Part shown: one piece after another, positions 7,928 to 16,420 of the stretch | Layout: each line of letters opens with the position of its first letter | Numbering within the stretch: the stretch's first letter is position 1 | NCBI RefSeq assembly: GCF_016888125.1 | Contig: NZ_JACSWA010000461.1 | Location: 1 to 35,713, forward strand | DNA length: 35,713 bases | Direction of reading: 5' to 3' | DNA from: Spirulina sp. CCY15215 | GTDB lineage: Bacteria > Cyanobacteriota > Cyanobacteriia > Cyanobacteriales > Spirulinaceae | The notes under the pieces: generated by a model | Told to the model about the DNA's origin: nothing | The model's input: the letters and a program-made list of their open reading frames with translations, nothing else | Databases searched by the model: none | Program-made: the position numbers and the translations under genes

Positions 7928-9253
7928 ATGGTTGCCCTGGAAATTAGTACGCCAAAACCAGAAGAAATAACCCTGACAGACATTGCCAGAAAAACGCGAG
8001 ACGTGGCTCGACAGCTTGCTCTATTATCAACAAAAGACCGCAATGATGCTTTAGAGGCGATCGCGCAAGCACTAGCAGCATCTACCACGGAAATTCAAGC
8101 AGCGAATCGTATTGACTGCGAAAGGGCTGAAAAAGAAGGGATTCCTCAAGCCTTATCTGCGCGGTTGAAACTGGGGGAAACAAAATTGAATGCCGCGATC
8201 GCCGGAGTGCGCGATGTGGCAAAATTGGCAGATCCGGTGGGAACAGTACAAATTTATCGAGAACTAGATGAAGGGTTAATTCTGAAGCGAGTCACTTGTC
8301 CTTTAGGGGTTTTAGGGATTATTTTTGAAGCACGTCCCGAAGCCTTAATTCAAATTACCAGCTTGGCAATTAAATCTGGAAATGGCGTTATTCTCAAGGG
8401 AGGGAAAGAGGCTCTCAATTCCTGTCAGATATTAACTAAAATTATTCATCAAGCCTTAGAAAAAACGAAAGTTAATCCCGATACCGTACAACTCTTAACC
8501 ACACGGGCAGAAATTCGCGCTTTATTAGCATTAGATGAATATGTAGATTTAATTATTCCTCGCGGCTCTAATTCTTTTGTTCGCTATGTACAGGATAATA
8601 CTCGCATTCCTGTTTTGGGTCACGCTGATGGAATTTGCCATTTATATGTCGATCGCGCAGCAGACATCGAGCAAGCAATTCCTATTATTCTGGATGCCAA
8701 AGTTGGCTATCCTGCGGCTTGTAATGCCATTGAAACATTACTCATTCACGCGGATATTGCCCAGGATTATTTACCTAAAATTGCCGAGGCTTTGCAAGGA
8801 AAAGAAGTCCAATTAAAAGGCTGCGATCGCACTTTAGAGTTTTTACCTGTAGACTCTGCAACAGAAGAAGATTGGCACACAGAATACAGCGATTTAATTC
8901 TCTCTATTAAGATTGTAGACTCGCTAGAAGCAGCGATCGCCCATATTAATCAATATGGCTCAAAACATACCGAGGCAATTATCACCGGCGATCGTGACGC
9001 TGCTGAAAAATTCTTGAACCAAGTTGATGCAGCCGGAGTATATCATAATTGTTCAACTCGTTTTGCTGACGGTTTTCGTTATGGTTTTGGCGCAGAAGTG
9101 GGAATTAGCACCCAACAAATGCCCCCCAGAGGACCCGTAGGATTAGAAGGATTAATCACCTACAAATATCAAGTTACTGGCAATGGTCACATTGTTGCGA
9201 CTTATTCTGGTAATAATGCTAAACCTTTCACTCATAAAAATCTTGATGAATAA
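7928..9253 (+). CDS. proA: Gamma-glutamyl phosphate reductase (proline biosynthesis)
   Basis: Cytoplasmic enzyme that reduces gamma-glutamyl phosphate to glutamate-5-semialdehyde with NADPH, the second step of proline synthesis. Length (441 aa) is normal for ProA. Hallmarks seen: [17 protein letters not shown] (substrate and cofactor fold), [12 protein letters not shown], and the catalytic cysteine C265 in [15 protein letters not shown]. The C-terminal [28 protein letters not shown] block is typical of the family. The ATG start has a weak ribosome-binding site inside a tandem duplication. folB follows after 16 bases on the same strand, so the two are probably co-transcribed. proB is not in the window. 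Confidence 0.96.
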   Translation: MVALEISTPKPEEITLTDIARKTRDVARQLALLSTKDRNDALEAIAQALAASTTEIQAANRIDCERAEKEGIPQALSARLKLGETKLNAAIAGVRDVAKLADPVGTVQIYRELDEGLILKRVTCPLGVLGIIFEARPEALIQITSLAIKSGNGVILKGGKEALNSCQILTKIIHQALEKTKVNPDTVQLLTTRAEIRALLALDEYVDLIIPRGSNSFVRYVQDNTRIPVLGHADGICHLYVDRAADIEQAIPIILDAKVGYPAACNAIETLLIHADIAQDYLPKIAEALQGKEVQLKGCDRTLEFLPVDSATEEDWHTEYSDLILSIKIVDSLEAAIAHINQYGSKHTEAIITGDRDAAEKFLNQVDAAGVYHNCSTRFADGFRYGFGAEVGISTQQMPPRGPVGLEGLITYKYQVTGNGHIVATYSGNNAKPFTHKNLDE

Positions 9254-9269
9254 TCTTGAACAATAGAAA

Positions 9270-9635
9270 ATGGATGCAATTAAAATAACAGGAATTCGTG
9301 CTTACGGTTATACAGGCGCTTTACCGGAAGAACAGGTTTTAGGACAATGGTTTGAGATCGATCTAGTTGTTTGGCTGGATATAGAAACAGCTGCTAATAG
9401 TGACGATCTCAAAGATACTTTTGATTACCGCGAGACGATTAATCTGGTGCGACAGATCGTGCAAACAGAAAAATTTGCCCTGATTGAAAAACTAGCAACA
9501 GTTATTGTTGAGAAACTATTAACCTTTGCAAAAATACAGCGAGTACAAATAGATTTAACAAAACTGGCTGCACCGATCCCCGATTTTGGCGGCCAAGTCA
9601 CGATTAGTTTGACGAGATCATTAGATTCACATTGA
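9270..9635 (+). CDS. folB: Dihydroneopterin aldolase (folate biosynthesis)
   Basis: Cytoplasmic enzyme of tetrahydrofolate synthesis that cleaves 7,8-dihydroneopterin to 6-hydroxymethyl-dihydropterin and glycolaldehyde; works as an octamer in characterised relatives. The 121-residue length is typical. The start GIRAYGYTGALPEEQ matches the family's first strand, and the residues at positions equivalent to the catalytic set of known enzymes are present: E21, Y53 (in DTFDYRETI) and K98 (in LTKLAAPIP). It lies 16 bases after proA, presumably in one transcript. The stop codon sits inside a 10-bp tandem duplication. Confidence 0.94.
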   Translation: MDAIKITGIRAYGYTGALPEEQVLGQWFEIDLVVWLDIETAANSDDLKDTFDYRETINLVRQIVQTEKFALIEKLATVIVEKLLTFAKIQRVQIDLTKLAAPIPDFGGQVTISLTRSLDSH

Positions 9636-9643
9636 TTCACATT
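9624..9643 (+). repeat. 10-bp tandem duplication across the folB stop
   Basis: GATTCACATT occurs twice in a row (9624-9633, 9634-9643), identical. The folB TGA stop is formed across the junction of the two copies, so the repeat sets the exact protein end. Confidence 0.85.
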
Positions 9644-9712
9644 ATTGAGGAATTGCGATCGCCTGCTGCCGGAAAAAGTGATAGAATTATTCCTTAAAGA
9701 CTCATTTTTCTG

Positions 9713-10072
9713 ATGAAAATAGCTCTAGTTGTCGAAGATAGCAAAACCGAACAAGCCTTTATGCAACGCACTCTAACCCAAGCGGGCTTACAGGTCGTAT
9801 TGGTGTCGGATGTTGATAACGCTCACGGTAAAATGGCAAGTAGCAAACCCGATATTATCTTTCTAGATGTCATTCTCCCAGGCCAGAGCGGTTTTGAGTT
9901 TTGTCGGGAACTCAAACTTAATCCCGAAACCAAAAATATTCCCGTGATTATCTGTTCCACCAAAGGAACAGAGGTCGATCGCACTTGGGGAACTATGCTA
10001 GGTGCAGATGCCTATTTGGCCAAACCCATCGATCCCGAAGAATTGAAAAACACGGTAGATCGCTTTATTTAG
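9713..10072 (+). CDS. CheY-like single-domain response regulator
   Basis: Cytoplasmic receiver-only regulator of 119 residues. Seen: acidic pair E8/D9 in VVEDSKTEQ, phospho-acceptor D52 in IIFLDVILPGQSG, and conserved K104 in AYLAKPIDPEEL. No output domain. The sequence style (KIALVVEDSKTEQAFMQ, GQSGFEFCRELK) is that of the PilH/PixH-type regulators of cyanobacterial type IV pilus chemotaxis systems, which fits the CheW-like gene next to it. That gene converges from the opposite strand with only 9 bases between stops. The chemotaxis kinase and receptor are not in the window. Confidence 0.88.
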   Translation: MKIALVVEDSKTEQAFMQRTLTQAGLQVVLVSDVDNAHGKMASSKPDIIFLDVILPGQSGFEFCRELKLNPETKNIPVIICSTKGTEVDRTWGTMLGADAYLAKPIDPEELKNTVDRFI

Positions 10073-10081
10073 GGCATTTAT

Positions 10082-10573
10082 TCAAGAACTGGGATAGAGA
10101 AGGGAATGAGTCGTCATGGAGACATCAAGGAGAAAAATTGGTTTCTTGTCGGGATTTTCCTCCTCCTCGGATTGCCAAAGCGCCACGTATTGCGCCAAAC
10201 GACCGAGATTAGCCTGACGCGAAGAACCAGGTAACTCCTGCACGATCGCTCTGGGTAAATCAAGGGTACTCGGTAATTCATCAATTTCAATCCCACACAA
10301 TTGTCCTTGATTATTGCGAATTAGAATGAGATACGCCCCAGGACAAGGACGGCGATCGCCACTTTCCCATTCTTCCAGAATCCAAATTAAGTTTAATAAG
10401 AGAACAGTTTCCCCTTCGATTTCTAGCAGTCCCGCATCATCAAAACCTTCATCAAGTTCCGGAGGACGAGGAATAATTTTTAAAACGGCCTTGAGAGGAA
10501 GGGCAAAAAGATAATGAAGTACCGGAAAAATAATCACCCGGACAGTTTGAGGCTCTTGGATTGTATTGCTCAT
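10082..10573 (-). CDS. CheW-like adaptor domain protein
   Basis: Cytoplasmic scaffold that links chemoreceptors to a CheA kinase. The 163-residue product has the CheW beta-barrel pattern from about residue 10: VRVIIFPVLHYLFALPLKAVLKII, then EGETVLLLNLIWIL, YLILIRNNQGQLCGIEIDELP, and a C-terminal FLLDVSM strand. I chose the ATG at 10571-10573 (MSNTIQEPQ); an in-frame TTG 15 bases upstream is possible but neither has a ribosome-binding site. It faces the CheY-like gene tail to tail with no terminator between them, so their 3' ends probably overlap as RNA. It may belong to the PixI/PilI group; the rest of such a locus is absent here. Confidence 0.85.
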   Translation of the reverse strand: MSNTIQEPQTVRVIIFPVLHYLFALPLKAVLKIIPRPPELDEGFDDAGLLEIEGETVLLLNLIWILEEWESGDRRPCPGAYLILIRNNQGQLCGIEIDELPSTLDLPRAIVQELPGSSRQANLGRLAQYVALWQSEEEENPDKKPIFLLDVSMTTHSLLYPSS

Positions 10574-10766
10574 GGGAAACTGCTGCAAGAATGGAGCGGC
10601 GATCGCGGATAAGTCTACCCTATCTTAAAAGTAAAAATCAGCATAAAAGCGATTGCCCCGCCATGTTTCCCCTTCCGTGGTGAATTTTCAGCCCGTCCCG
10701 GAGCAAAAAAGGCGATCGCCGTCTTTCCTCTTCAGACAATCTGTAGCAGTTGCAACAAAGAACCGC

Positions 10767-10795
10767 TTGACCTATCATAGAAATTGCGGTATGAC
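10767..10795 (+). promoter_or_regulatory. Sigma70-type promoter of the rimP-nusA-infB operon
   Basis: TTGACC (10767-10772), a 17-base spacer and TATGAC (10790-10795): five of six and four of six consensus matches at ideal spacing. Transcription would begin near 10802, giving a leader of about 127 bases before rimP. Confidence 0.7.
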
Positions 10796-10844
10796 TTCGC
10801 GAGGGAAGTTATCCCCAACGACCAAAGACAAATTGGAAAGTTGG

Positions 10845-10870
10845 AAAAGTGGGTGGTACCCGCTTTTTTT
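10845..10870 (+). terminator. Intrinsic terminator in the rimP leader, likely attenuator
   Basis: GTGGGT (10849-10854), loop GGT, ACCCGC (10858-10863) followed by seven T (10864-10870); four A before the stem can extend it against the T-tract. It lies between the promoter and rimP, so full-length operon mRNA requires read-through. In Bacillus subtilis the equivalent operon has a leader terminator of very similar sequence through which NusA represses its own synthesis; the same logic is inferred here. Confidence 0.75.
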
Positions 10871-10928
10871 GTTGAGTCTAGTTTCTGTTGACACTATCCC
10901 GTGAATTTTTTCTCTTAATTTCTTGATT

Positions 10929-11396
10929 GTGACTCATCCTTTGATCCCCCAAATTCTCGAACTCGCAACCCCCATCGCCGAAAAACTGGAACTGGACGTA
11001 GTGGGAGCCGTTTATCAAACCAATAAACATCCCCCCATTTTGCGCGTGGATATTCGCAACCCTAACCAGGAAACCAGCTTGAAAGACTGCGAACGGATGA
11101 GTCGCGCCCTAGAAGAACATCTCGATACAATCGAACTTATTCCCAATGCTTATGTCTTAGAAATTTCCAGCCCCGGAATTTCCCGTCAACTAACCACAGA
11201 GCGAGAATTTACTACATTTAAAGGCTTTTCCGTCCTCGTTAAAACCTACGCCCCCTTTGATGGGAAAAAAGAATGGCAAGGACGGCTTCAGGGTCGAGAT
11301 GAAACTAGCCTCTATCTTAATCAGAAAGGTCGCACCATCGCTATCCCGCGAGAGGCGATCGCTAAAATTCAACTTTGGGACAAAGCTGAAAGTTAA
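10929..11396 (+). CDS. rimP: Ribosome maturation factor RimP
   Basis: Assembly factor for the 30S ribosomal subunit, binding S12 and the pre-16S particle. The 155-residue product shows the RimP N domain (about 1-85, ending in SPGISRQLTTEREF near 80-93) and an SH3-like C domain (IAIPREAIAKIQL). I chose GTG at 10929 (MTHPLIPQ), which matches the usual cyanobacterial N terminus; a TTG six bases upstream is in frame. No ribosome-binding site is visible, as often in cyanobacteria. It is first in an operon with nusA 45 bases downstream, behind a leader terminator. Confidence 0.93.
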   Translation: MTHPLIPQILELATPIAEKLELDVVGAVYQTNKHPPILRVDIRNPNQETSLKDCERMSRALEEHLDTIELIPNAYVLEISSPGISRQLTTEREFTTFKGFSVLVKTYAPFDGKKEWQGRLQGRDETSLYLNQKGRTIAIPREAIAKIQLWDKAES

Positions 11397-11441
11397 AGGA
11401 ATTTTAGACCCCTACACCCCATCACTTAAGGAGATATTCCC

Positions 11442-12692
11442 GTGTCCCTAGTTATTTTGCCAGGACTCAAAGAAATGCTCGAAGAGATTAGCGTTCAATA
11501 TCACCTCCCGGAAATTGAAGTCCAAGAAGCCCTGCGGGAAGCCCTGTTAAAAGGTTACGAACGCTATCGGCGATCGCAGCAACTCGAAAAACGCATTCAG
11601 TATAGCGAAGATTATTTCGATAATTTCGATGTCGAACTCGATACGGAAGAAGAAGGGTTTTGTATCCTCTCCACCAAAACGATCGTGGCAGAAATTGAAA
11701 ATACCGATCAATATACTACCGATCATCATATTTCCCTCGAAGAAGTGCAAAGTTTGCTGAAAACCAAAGAACAAGACAACACAGAAGAGGCCTTTCTTCC
11801 CGAAGTCCAGATCGGAGAGGCCGTCGTTTTGGATGTCACCCCAGACCAAAAAGAATTTGGACGCATGGCCGCCATTCAAACTAAACAAGTTCTGCTGCAA
11901 AAACTGCGCGATCGCCAGCGCAAAATGATTCAAGACGAATTCAAAGACCTAGAAGGAACTGTCCTCAACGCCCGCATTCTCCGCTTTGAACGTCAGTCCG
12001 CGATCGTCGCCGTTACCAGTGGTTTTGGCAAACCGGAAGTGGAAGCAGAACTGCCCAAACGGGAACAATTACCCAACGATAACTATCGCGCCAATGCTAC
12101 CTTTAAAATTTTGTTAAAAAAAGTTAAAGATGGTATCCATCGCGGTCCTCAACTCCTGGCTTCCCGTGCAGCAGCAGGTTTAGTTGTGGATTTATTCGCC
12201 ACGGAAGTCCCAGAAATCGAAGATGAAGTCGTTCGTATCGTCGCCATTGCCAGGGAAGCTAACCCCCCCTCTCGCCATGTCGGTCCCCGCACAAAAATTG
12301 CTGTGGATACCCTCGAACGAGATGTAGACCCCGTGGGTGCTTGTATTGGTGCCAGAGGCTCCCGCATTCAAGCCGTAGTCAACGAATTACGCGGGGAAAA
12401 AATCGATGCCATTCGCTGGTCTCCCGATCCTTCCACCTATATTGCCAACGCCCTCAGCCCCGCTAAAGTTGATGAAGTGCGCCTAGTGGATGCCGAAGAA
12501 CGTCAAGCCCTCGTGTTAGTTCCCGAAAACCAACTCAGCTTGGCGATCGGCAAAGACGGGCAAAACGTTCGCCTGGCTGCCCGTCTCACCGGCTGGAAAA
12601 TCGATATTAAAGATACAGCCGCCTTTAAAGTCGAACAGGCCACCCGTAGTGCAGTAACTTCCGAAACCGAGGCTAATCTTGAAGAAGAATAA
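11442..12692 (+). CDS. nusA: Transcription termination/antitermination factor NusA
   Basis: RNA polymerase-associated factor controlling pausing and termination. The 416 residues comprise the N-terminal polymerase-binding domain (about 1-130, starting LPGLKEMLEEISVQY), S1 domain (about 135-210), KH1 and KH2 (about 215-395, with VDPVGACIGARGSRIQAV and SLAIGKDGQNVRLAARLTG). The C-terminal acidic repeats of E. coli NusA are absent, as is normal for cyanobacteria. The GTG start (11442) has a good AAGGAG (11428-11433) 8 bases upstream. It is the probable effector of the terminator in the leader of its own operon. ylxR follows after 118 bases. Confidence 0.96.
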   Translation: MSLVILPGLKEMLEEISVQYHLPEIEVQEALREALLKGYERYRRSQQLEKRIQYSEDYFDNFDVELDTEEEGFCILSTKTIVAEIENTDQYTTDHHISLEEVQSLLKTKEQDNTEEAFLPEVQIGEAVVLDVTPDQKEFGRMAAIQTKQVLLQKLRDRQRKMIQDEFKDLEGTVLNARILRFERQSAIVAVTSGFGKPEVEAELPKREQLPNDNYRANATFKILLKKVKDGIHRGPQLLASRAAAGLVVDLFATEVPEIEDEVVRIVAIAREANPPSRHVGPRTKIAVDTLERDVDPVGACIGARGSRIQAVVNELRGEKIDAIRWSPDPSTYIANALSPAKVDEVRLVDAEERQALVLVPENQLSLAIGKDGQNVRLAARLTGWKIDIKDTAAFKVEQATRSAVTSETEANLEEE

Positions 12693-12793
12693 TAATTCTC
12701 CTCCAGTGGGACGATCCGCCAACAAAAAAAAATGAGAAAATAGCAGTTACGATGCTCTCAATTTTGCCAGCCAATGCCAGATAAATTAAGGAC

Positions 12794-12802
12794 AGGAGGT
12801 GA
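12794..12802 (+). promoter_or_regulatory. Near-perfect ribosome-binding site deciding the ylxR start
   Basis: AGGAGGTGA matches the anti-Shine-Dalgarno sequence over nine bases and ends 8 bases before TTG at 12811. A GTG (12799-12801) lies inside the ribosome-binding site itself and so cannot be the start it serves. The TTG start is preferred. Confidence 0.7.
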
Positions 12803-12810
12803 AAAAATTC

Positions 12811-13113
12811 TTGAAACCAAACCTGCGACGCTGTATTTCCTGCCGCAAAATTGCCCCCAAAAATGCCTTTTGGAGAATTGTTAGACAAACAGGAGGTGAT
12901 GTCAATTCCAAGCAAACGGTACAATTAGATAAAGGCATGGGACGGTCTGCTTATCTCTGTCCCCAACGTGACTGCCTCGAGGCAGCCCAAAAGAAAAACC
13001 GATTGGCGCGATCGCTTAAAGCAAACGCCCCCCAAGAGGTTTACCAAAACATCTATCAGACGCTACGATCGCGCCTGGCAGCGATCGACAAGCGCAATTC
13101 CCACCCACCTTAA
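12811..13113 (+). CDS. ylxR: YlxR/RnpM family RNA-binding protein
   Basis: Small basic RNA-binding protein; in Bacillus subtilis the homologue (RnpM) binds RNase P RNA and modulates it. The 100-residue product from TTG 12811 begins [13 protein letters not shown], the typical N terminus, followed by the conserved [27 protein letters not shown] block (about 48-75) with the paired cysteines. The C-terminal tail is basic. It lies between nusA and infB, its standard place in the operon, 118 bases after nusA and 95 bases before infB. An upstream in-frame GTG at 12799 would add four residues but overlaps the ribosome-binding site. Confidence 0.9.
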   Translation: MKPNLRRCISCRKIAPKNAFWRIVRQTGGDVNSKQTVQLDKGMGRSAYLCPQRDCLEAAQKKNRLARSLKANAPQEVYQNIYQTLRSRLAAIDKRNSHPP

Positions 13114-13208
13114 CACCCAAATCATCACACCTAAATTATGAAAGCCAGCAATGTTTAATCAACCATTACACCCAAACAACCATCGAGCGCGAAAACGGGG
13201 ACTATTGC

Positions 13209-16200
13209 ATGAACAACGGAAAAACCAGAATTTACGACTTATCTAAAGAACTCAATTTGGAAAACAAAGACATTTTAGATATTTGCGGCCGACTCGACAT
13301 TGCCGTAAAAAGTCACAGCAGTACCATTACAGATACACAAGTCGAGCAGATTAGAGCGTCCGCCAAAACTTACCGACCCTCTCATCCTAAAAACGAGCGC
13401 AATTCCCACTCAAAATCCCGAGAGGAGCGGGAAGCTGCGGAAAAATCCCTGCGTCCCAAGGGTCCTCGCAAACCCCAAATTCGCGGCATCCTTAAGAATG
13501 AGCCCCATTCAGAGCGCGGGCAAACTTCCCCGATGATTTCCCGACCGAATGGCCCCAATAACCCGAAACTTGTCACTCCTCCCAATCGTCCTCTGAAAAC
13601 CAAACCTTCTCCCCCCAGGGCTGCCTCAGAAGCCTCCAGCGTGCCGCAGGTTCGCACCCCGCAACGAGAACAAGAGAGAGAAAAAGTCTCAGAAAAACAG
13701 GGGGTAGAGCAGTCGCTCCCCTCGTTGAATGGCGCTCCCCAACGTCCATCTGGCTCAAATTCTGCTAAACAGCAGGCAAGCCGTCCGGGACAACAGGTTA
13801 AACCAGAAGAAACAAGCGAACTCCTCCTGCCCCCGAGCCGGCCTCAACCCCCCTCGGCCAAAAAAACTGACGAGCGACCCACTCCTCGCAAAGGGAAAAA
13901 GTCTGATTCGTCCAGGAGCGATCGCCCCCTTGAGGAGGTACCAAGACCCATATCCTCTAAACCCGAGCGGAAAAGTTCTGGCAGTAGAACAGAAGTTAAA
14001 ACCGATGGGGTGATGGTTGGTGCAAGCAGTAAAAGCAGAGACGGTAATAAGGAAAGAAATAAAGACCAAGACGCAAAGAAAGCGAAACCAGGTGCAAAAC
14101 TGCAACAAAAACCGCAAAAACCAATTCCATTACAACTGCGGAAACCTAAAGCGATCGAGGAAATAGCCTCTGACGATCTCGATGATGGGATAATTGTTGA
14201 AGACCAAGATGTTTTTGATGGAGATCCCCTTCTCGCCTCTTCCGAACGACCTCAGCCCAAACTCAAACGTCCTAACGTCAGTCGTAAGCCTAAAGTCTGG
14301 GAAGAAGAGGAAGAAGACGCAGATGGTAAAGCCAAAGCTGGTAAAGCAGCCAAAGCGGGCAAGGCAGGCAAAAAGCGGAAAGCGTTAATTATTGACGACG
14401 AAGACGATGAATTCGATGTCGATCGCAACAGCCTTGTTGCACCCGCCGCCGTGAGTCTCTCCATCGCTCGTCCTGCCAAGCCGGCGGGTAGTCGCGTCAA
14501 AGCGGCTCCTACGGCCAAAGCGACGAAAAAACCCCCTGTTAAGGCAGATCGAGATCGTGCCAAAGAAGAGTCTCGCAATAAAACCGAGCGGAAAGTTGCG
14601 GCAAAACCTCCCGAAAAAATCGCTTTAACGGGGAGTTTGAGTTTGCGAGAATTGGCAGAACTGATCAATATGCCAGAAACGGAAATTATCAAGCATCTTT
14701 TCTCTAAGGGAATTGCGGTTAATATTACCCAGACTCTAGATGTTGATACTGTCAAGATGGTGGTAGAAGAATTGGGAATCGAGACAGAAACTCAAGAAGT
14801 CCAAGCTGCTGCAACTAAGAGCGAGATGCTTGATGTAGCAGATTTGGAAAACTTGCAGTTCCGTCCTCCGGTTGTGACAATTATGGGTCACGTGGATCAC
14901 GGCAAAACAACTCTCCTCGACTCTATTCGCAAAACCAAGGTTGCTCAAGGGGAAGCTGGGGGCATTACTCAGCATATTGGTGCTTATCATGTCGATGTGG
15001 AACATAACGGCAAGATGCAGCAGGTGGTCTTCCTTGATACTCCAGGTCACGAAGCCTTTACAGCGATGCGGGCGCGGGGAACGAAGGTGACAGACATTGC
15101 TATTTTGGTGGTGGCGGCTGACGATGGGGTACAACCACAAACCAAAGAGGCGATCGGTCACGCTCGAGCGGCAGAAGTTCCCCTGATTGTTGCGATTAAC
15201 AAAATCGATAAAGCCTCTGCTGAACCCGATCGCATCAAACAAGAATTGACGGAACAAGGTTTGGTGTCGGAAGAATGGGGTGGCGATACGATTATGGTCC
15301 CGGTGAGCGCAATTAAGGGAGAGAATTTAGATACTCTCTTGGATATGATTCTTTTGGTGGCAGAACTTGAAGAACTTTCCGCGAATCCCGATCGCTCTGC
15401 CAAAGGGACTGTCATTGAAGCCAACCTCGATAAAACACGCGGTCCAGTAGCTACTCTCTTGGTGCAAAATGGAACTTTGCGAAGGGGAGATTGTTTGGTT
15501 GCGGGGGCTTCCTTCGGGAAAATTCGCGCCATGATTGACGATCGCGGCAATCGGGTAGATACCGCCACTCCTTCTTTTGCGGTGGAGGTATTGGGAATGA
15601 ATGATGTTCCCGCCGCCGGAGACGAGTTTGAGGTCTTCCCCACGGAAAAAGAAGCTCGGGCAGTGGCAACAAGTCGCGCCTCGGTAAACCGAGAATCTCG
15701 CTTGCAACAGGCAATGTCCCGTCGCGTTTCTTTAAGCACGATTTCTGCCCAAGCACGAGAAGGAGAACTCAAGGAACTCAATCTCATTGTTAAAGCCGAT
15801 GTACAGGGTTCTGTGGAAGCAATTTTAAGTTCCCTGGAGCAATTACCACAAAATGAAGTACAAATCCGCGTATTGCTTTCTGCACCTGGAGAGGTGACGG
15901 AAACTGATGTGGATTTGGCGGCGGCAAGTGGTGCGGTTATCGTTGGTTTTAATACTAATTTAGCCCTCGGTGCTGCCTCGGCGGCCGATCGCGAAGGGGT
16001 AGATATTCGCGAATACGATATTATCTATCAACTTTTGGATGATATTCGCGCGGCGATGGAAGGGTTACTCGAACCGGAAGAAGTGGAAGAACCTTTAGGA
16101 ACTGTAGAGGTTCGGGCGGTCTTCCCTGTGGGCAAAGGTTCTGTGGCGGGTTGTTATGTCCTTTCTGGCAAGGTCGTGCGTAACCGCCGCTTCCGGGTGC

Positions 16201-16388
16201 TTCGCAATGGAGAAGTCGTCTATAGTGGCGTTCTCGACTCCTTACGACGGGTTAAGGAAGATGTGCGGGAAGTCAATGCTGGTTACGAATGCGGTATTGG
16301 CATCGCTAAATTCAACGCTTGGCAGGAGGGGGATATTATTGAGGCTTATCAAATGGTCATGAAGCGCCGAACCCTCTCGCCAGTATAA
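13209..16388 (+). CDS. infB: Translation initiation factor IF-2
   Basis: GTPase that brings initiator fMet-tRNA to the ribosome. The 1059-residue product has an IF2_N helix bundle at 1-55, a very long basic, Pro/Ser/Lys-rich and probably disordered linker (about 60-475) including a [13 protein letters not shown] stretch near 380, and a second IF2_N unit (about 480-540). The G domain starts at about 553, with G1 GHVDHGKT (560-567), then DTPGHEAF and NKID; domains II to IV follow with the C-terminal fMet-tRNA binding domain ending near 1055. The long linker is usual in cyanobacterial IF-2. Last gene of the rimP operon; the following membrane-protein gene starts 32 bases later and may also be read through. 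Confidence 0.97.
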   Translation: MNNGKTRIYDLSKELNLENKDILDICGRLDIAVKSHSSTITDTQVEQIRASAKTYRPSHPKNERNSHSKSREEREAAEKSLRPKGPRKPQIRGILKNEPHSERGQTSPMISRPNGPNNPKLVTPPNRPLKTKPSPPRAASEASSVPQVRTPQREQEREKVSEKQGVEQSLPSLNGAPQRPSGSNSAKQQASRPGQQVKPEETSELLLPPSRPQPPSAKKTDERPTPRKGKKSDSSRSDRPLEEVPRPISSKPERKSSGSRTEVKTDGVMVGASSKSRDGNKERNKDQDAKKAKPGAKLQQKPQKPIPLQLRKPKAIEEIASDDLDDGIIVEDQDVFDGDPLLASSERPQPKLKRPNVSRKPKVWEEEEEDADGKAKAGKAAKAGKAGKKRKALIIDDEDDEFDVDRNSLVAPAAVSLSIARPAKPAGSRVKAAPTAKATKKPPVKADRDRAKEESRNKTERKVAAKPPEKIALTGSLSLRELAELINMPETEIIKHLFSKGIAVNITQTLDVDTVKMVVEELGIETETQEVQAAATKSEMLDVADLENLQFRPPVVTIMGHVDHGKTTLLDSIRKTKVAQGEAGGITQHIGAYHVDVEHNGKMQQVVFLDTPGHEAFTAMRARGTKVTDIAILVVAADDGVQPQTKEAIGHARAAEVPLIVAINKIDKASAEPDRIKQELTEQGLVSEEWGGDTIMVPVSAIKGENLDTLLDMILLVAELEELSANPDRSAKGTVIEANLDKTRGPVATLLVQNGTLRRGDCLVAGASFGKIRAMIDDRGNRVDTATPSFAVEVLGMNDVPAAGDEFEVFPTEKEARAVATSRASVNRESRLQQAMSRRVSLSTISAQAREGELKELNLIVKADVQGSVEAILSSLEQLPQNEVQIRVLLSAPGEVTETDVDLAAASGAVIVGFNTNLALGAASAADREGVDIREYDIIYQLLDDIRAAMEGLLEPEEVEEPLGTVEVRAVFPVGKGSVAGCYVLSGKVVRNRRFRVLRNGEVVYSGVLDSLRRVKEDVREVNAGYECGIGIAKFNAWQEGDIIEAYQMVMKRRTLSPV

Positions 16389-16392
16389 TTTT

Positions 16393-16413
16393 AGTTACCA
16401 GTTACCAGTCACC
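16393..16413 (+). repeat. 7-bp tandem repeat between infB and the next gene
   Basis: AGTTACC (16393-16399), AGTTACC (16400-16406) and AGTCACC (16407-16413) run in tandem, ending 7 bases before the next start codon. It resembles the short tandemly repeated heptamers known from filamentous cyanobacteria. Confidence 0.8.
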
Positions 16414-16420
16414 ACTTACT

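Larger units (their letters stand above)
10589..10928 (+). other. Regulatory intergenic region upstream of rimP
   Basis: No gene is supported in these 340 bases. They hold a HIP1-rich segment (10589-10740), a consensus-like promoter (10767-10795) and a leader of roughly 127 bases with an intrinsic terminator (10845-10870). In the leader CCAAC (10815-10819) can pair with GTTGG (10840-10844), and TTGGAAAG is tandemly repeated (10833-10848) just before the terminator stem. Confidence 0.7.

Noticed and set aside
10653-10904. 83-codon plus-strand frame upstream of rimP
   Set aside because: It runs through the promoter and the leader terminator, has no ribosome-binding site and a composition typical of non-coding DNA.
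14252-15787. Several long minus-strand open frames (up to about 209 codons) inside infB
   Set aside because: They lie opposite a certain gene, have no ribosome-binding sites and look like reverse-frame shadows of biased codon use.
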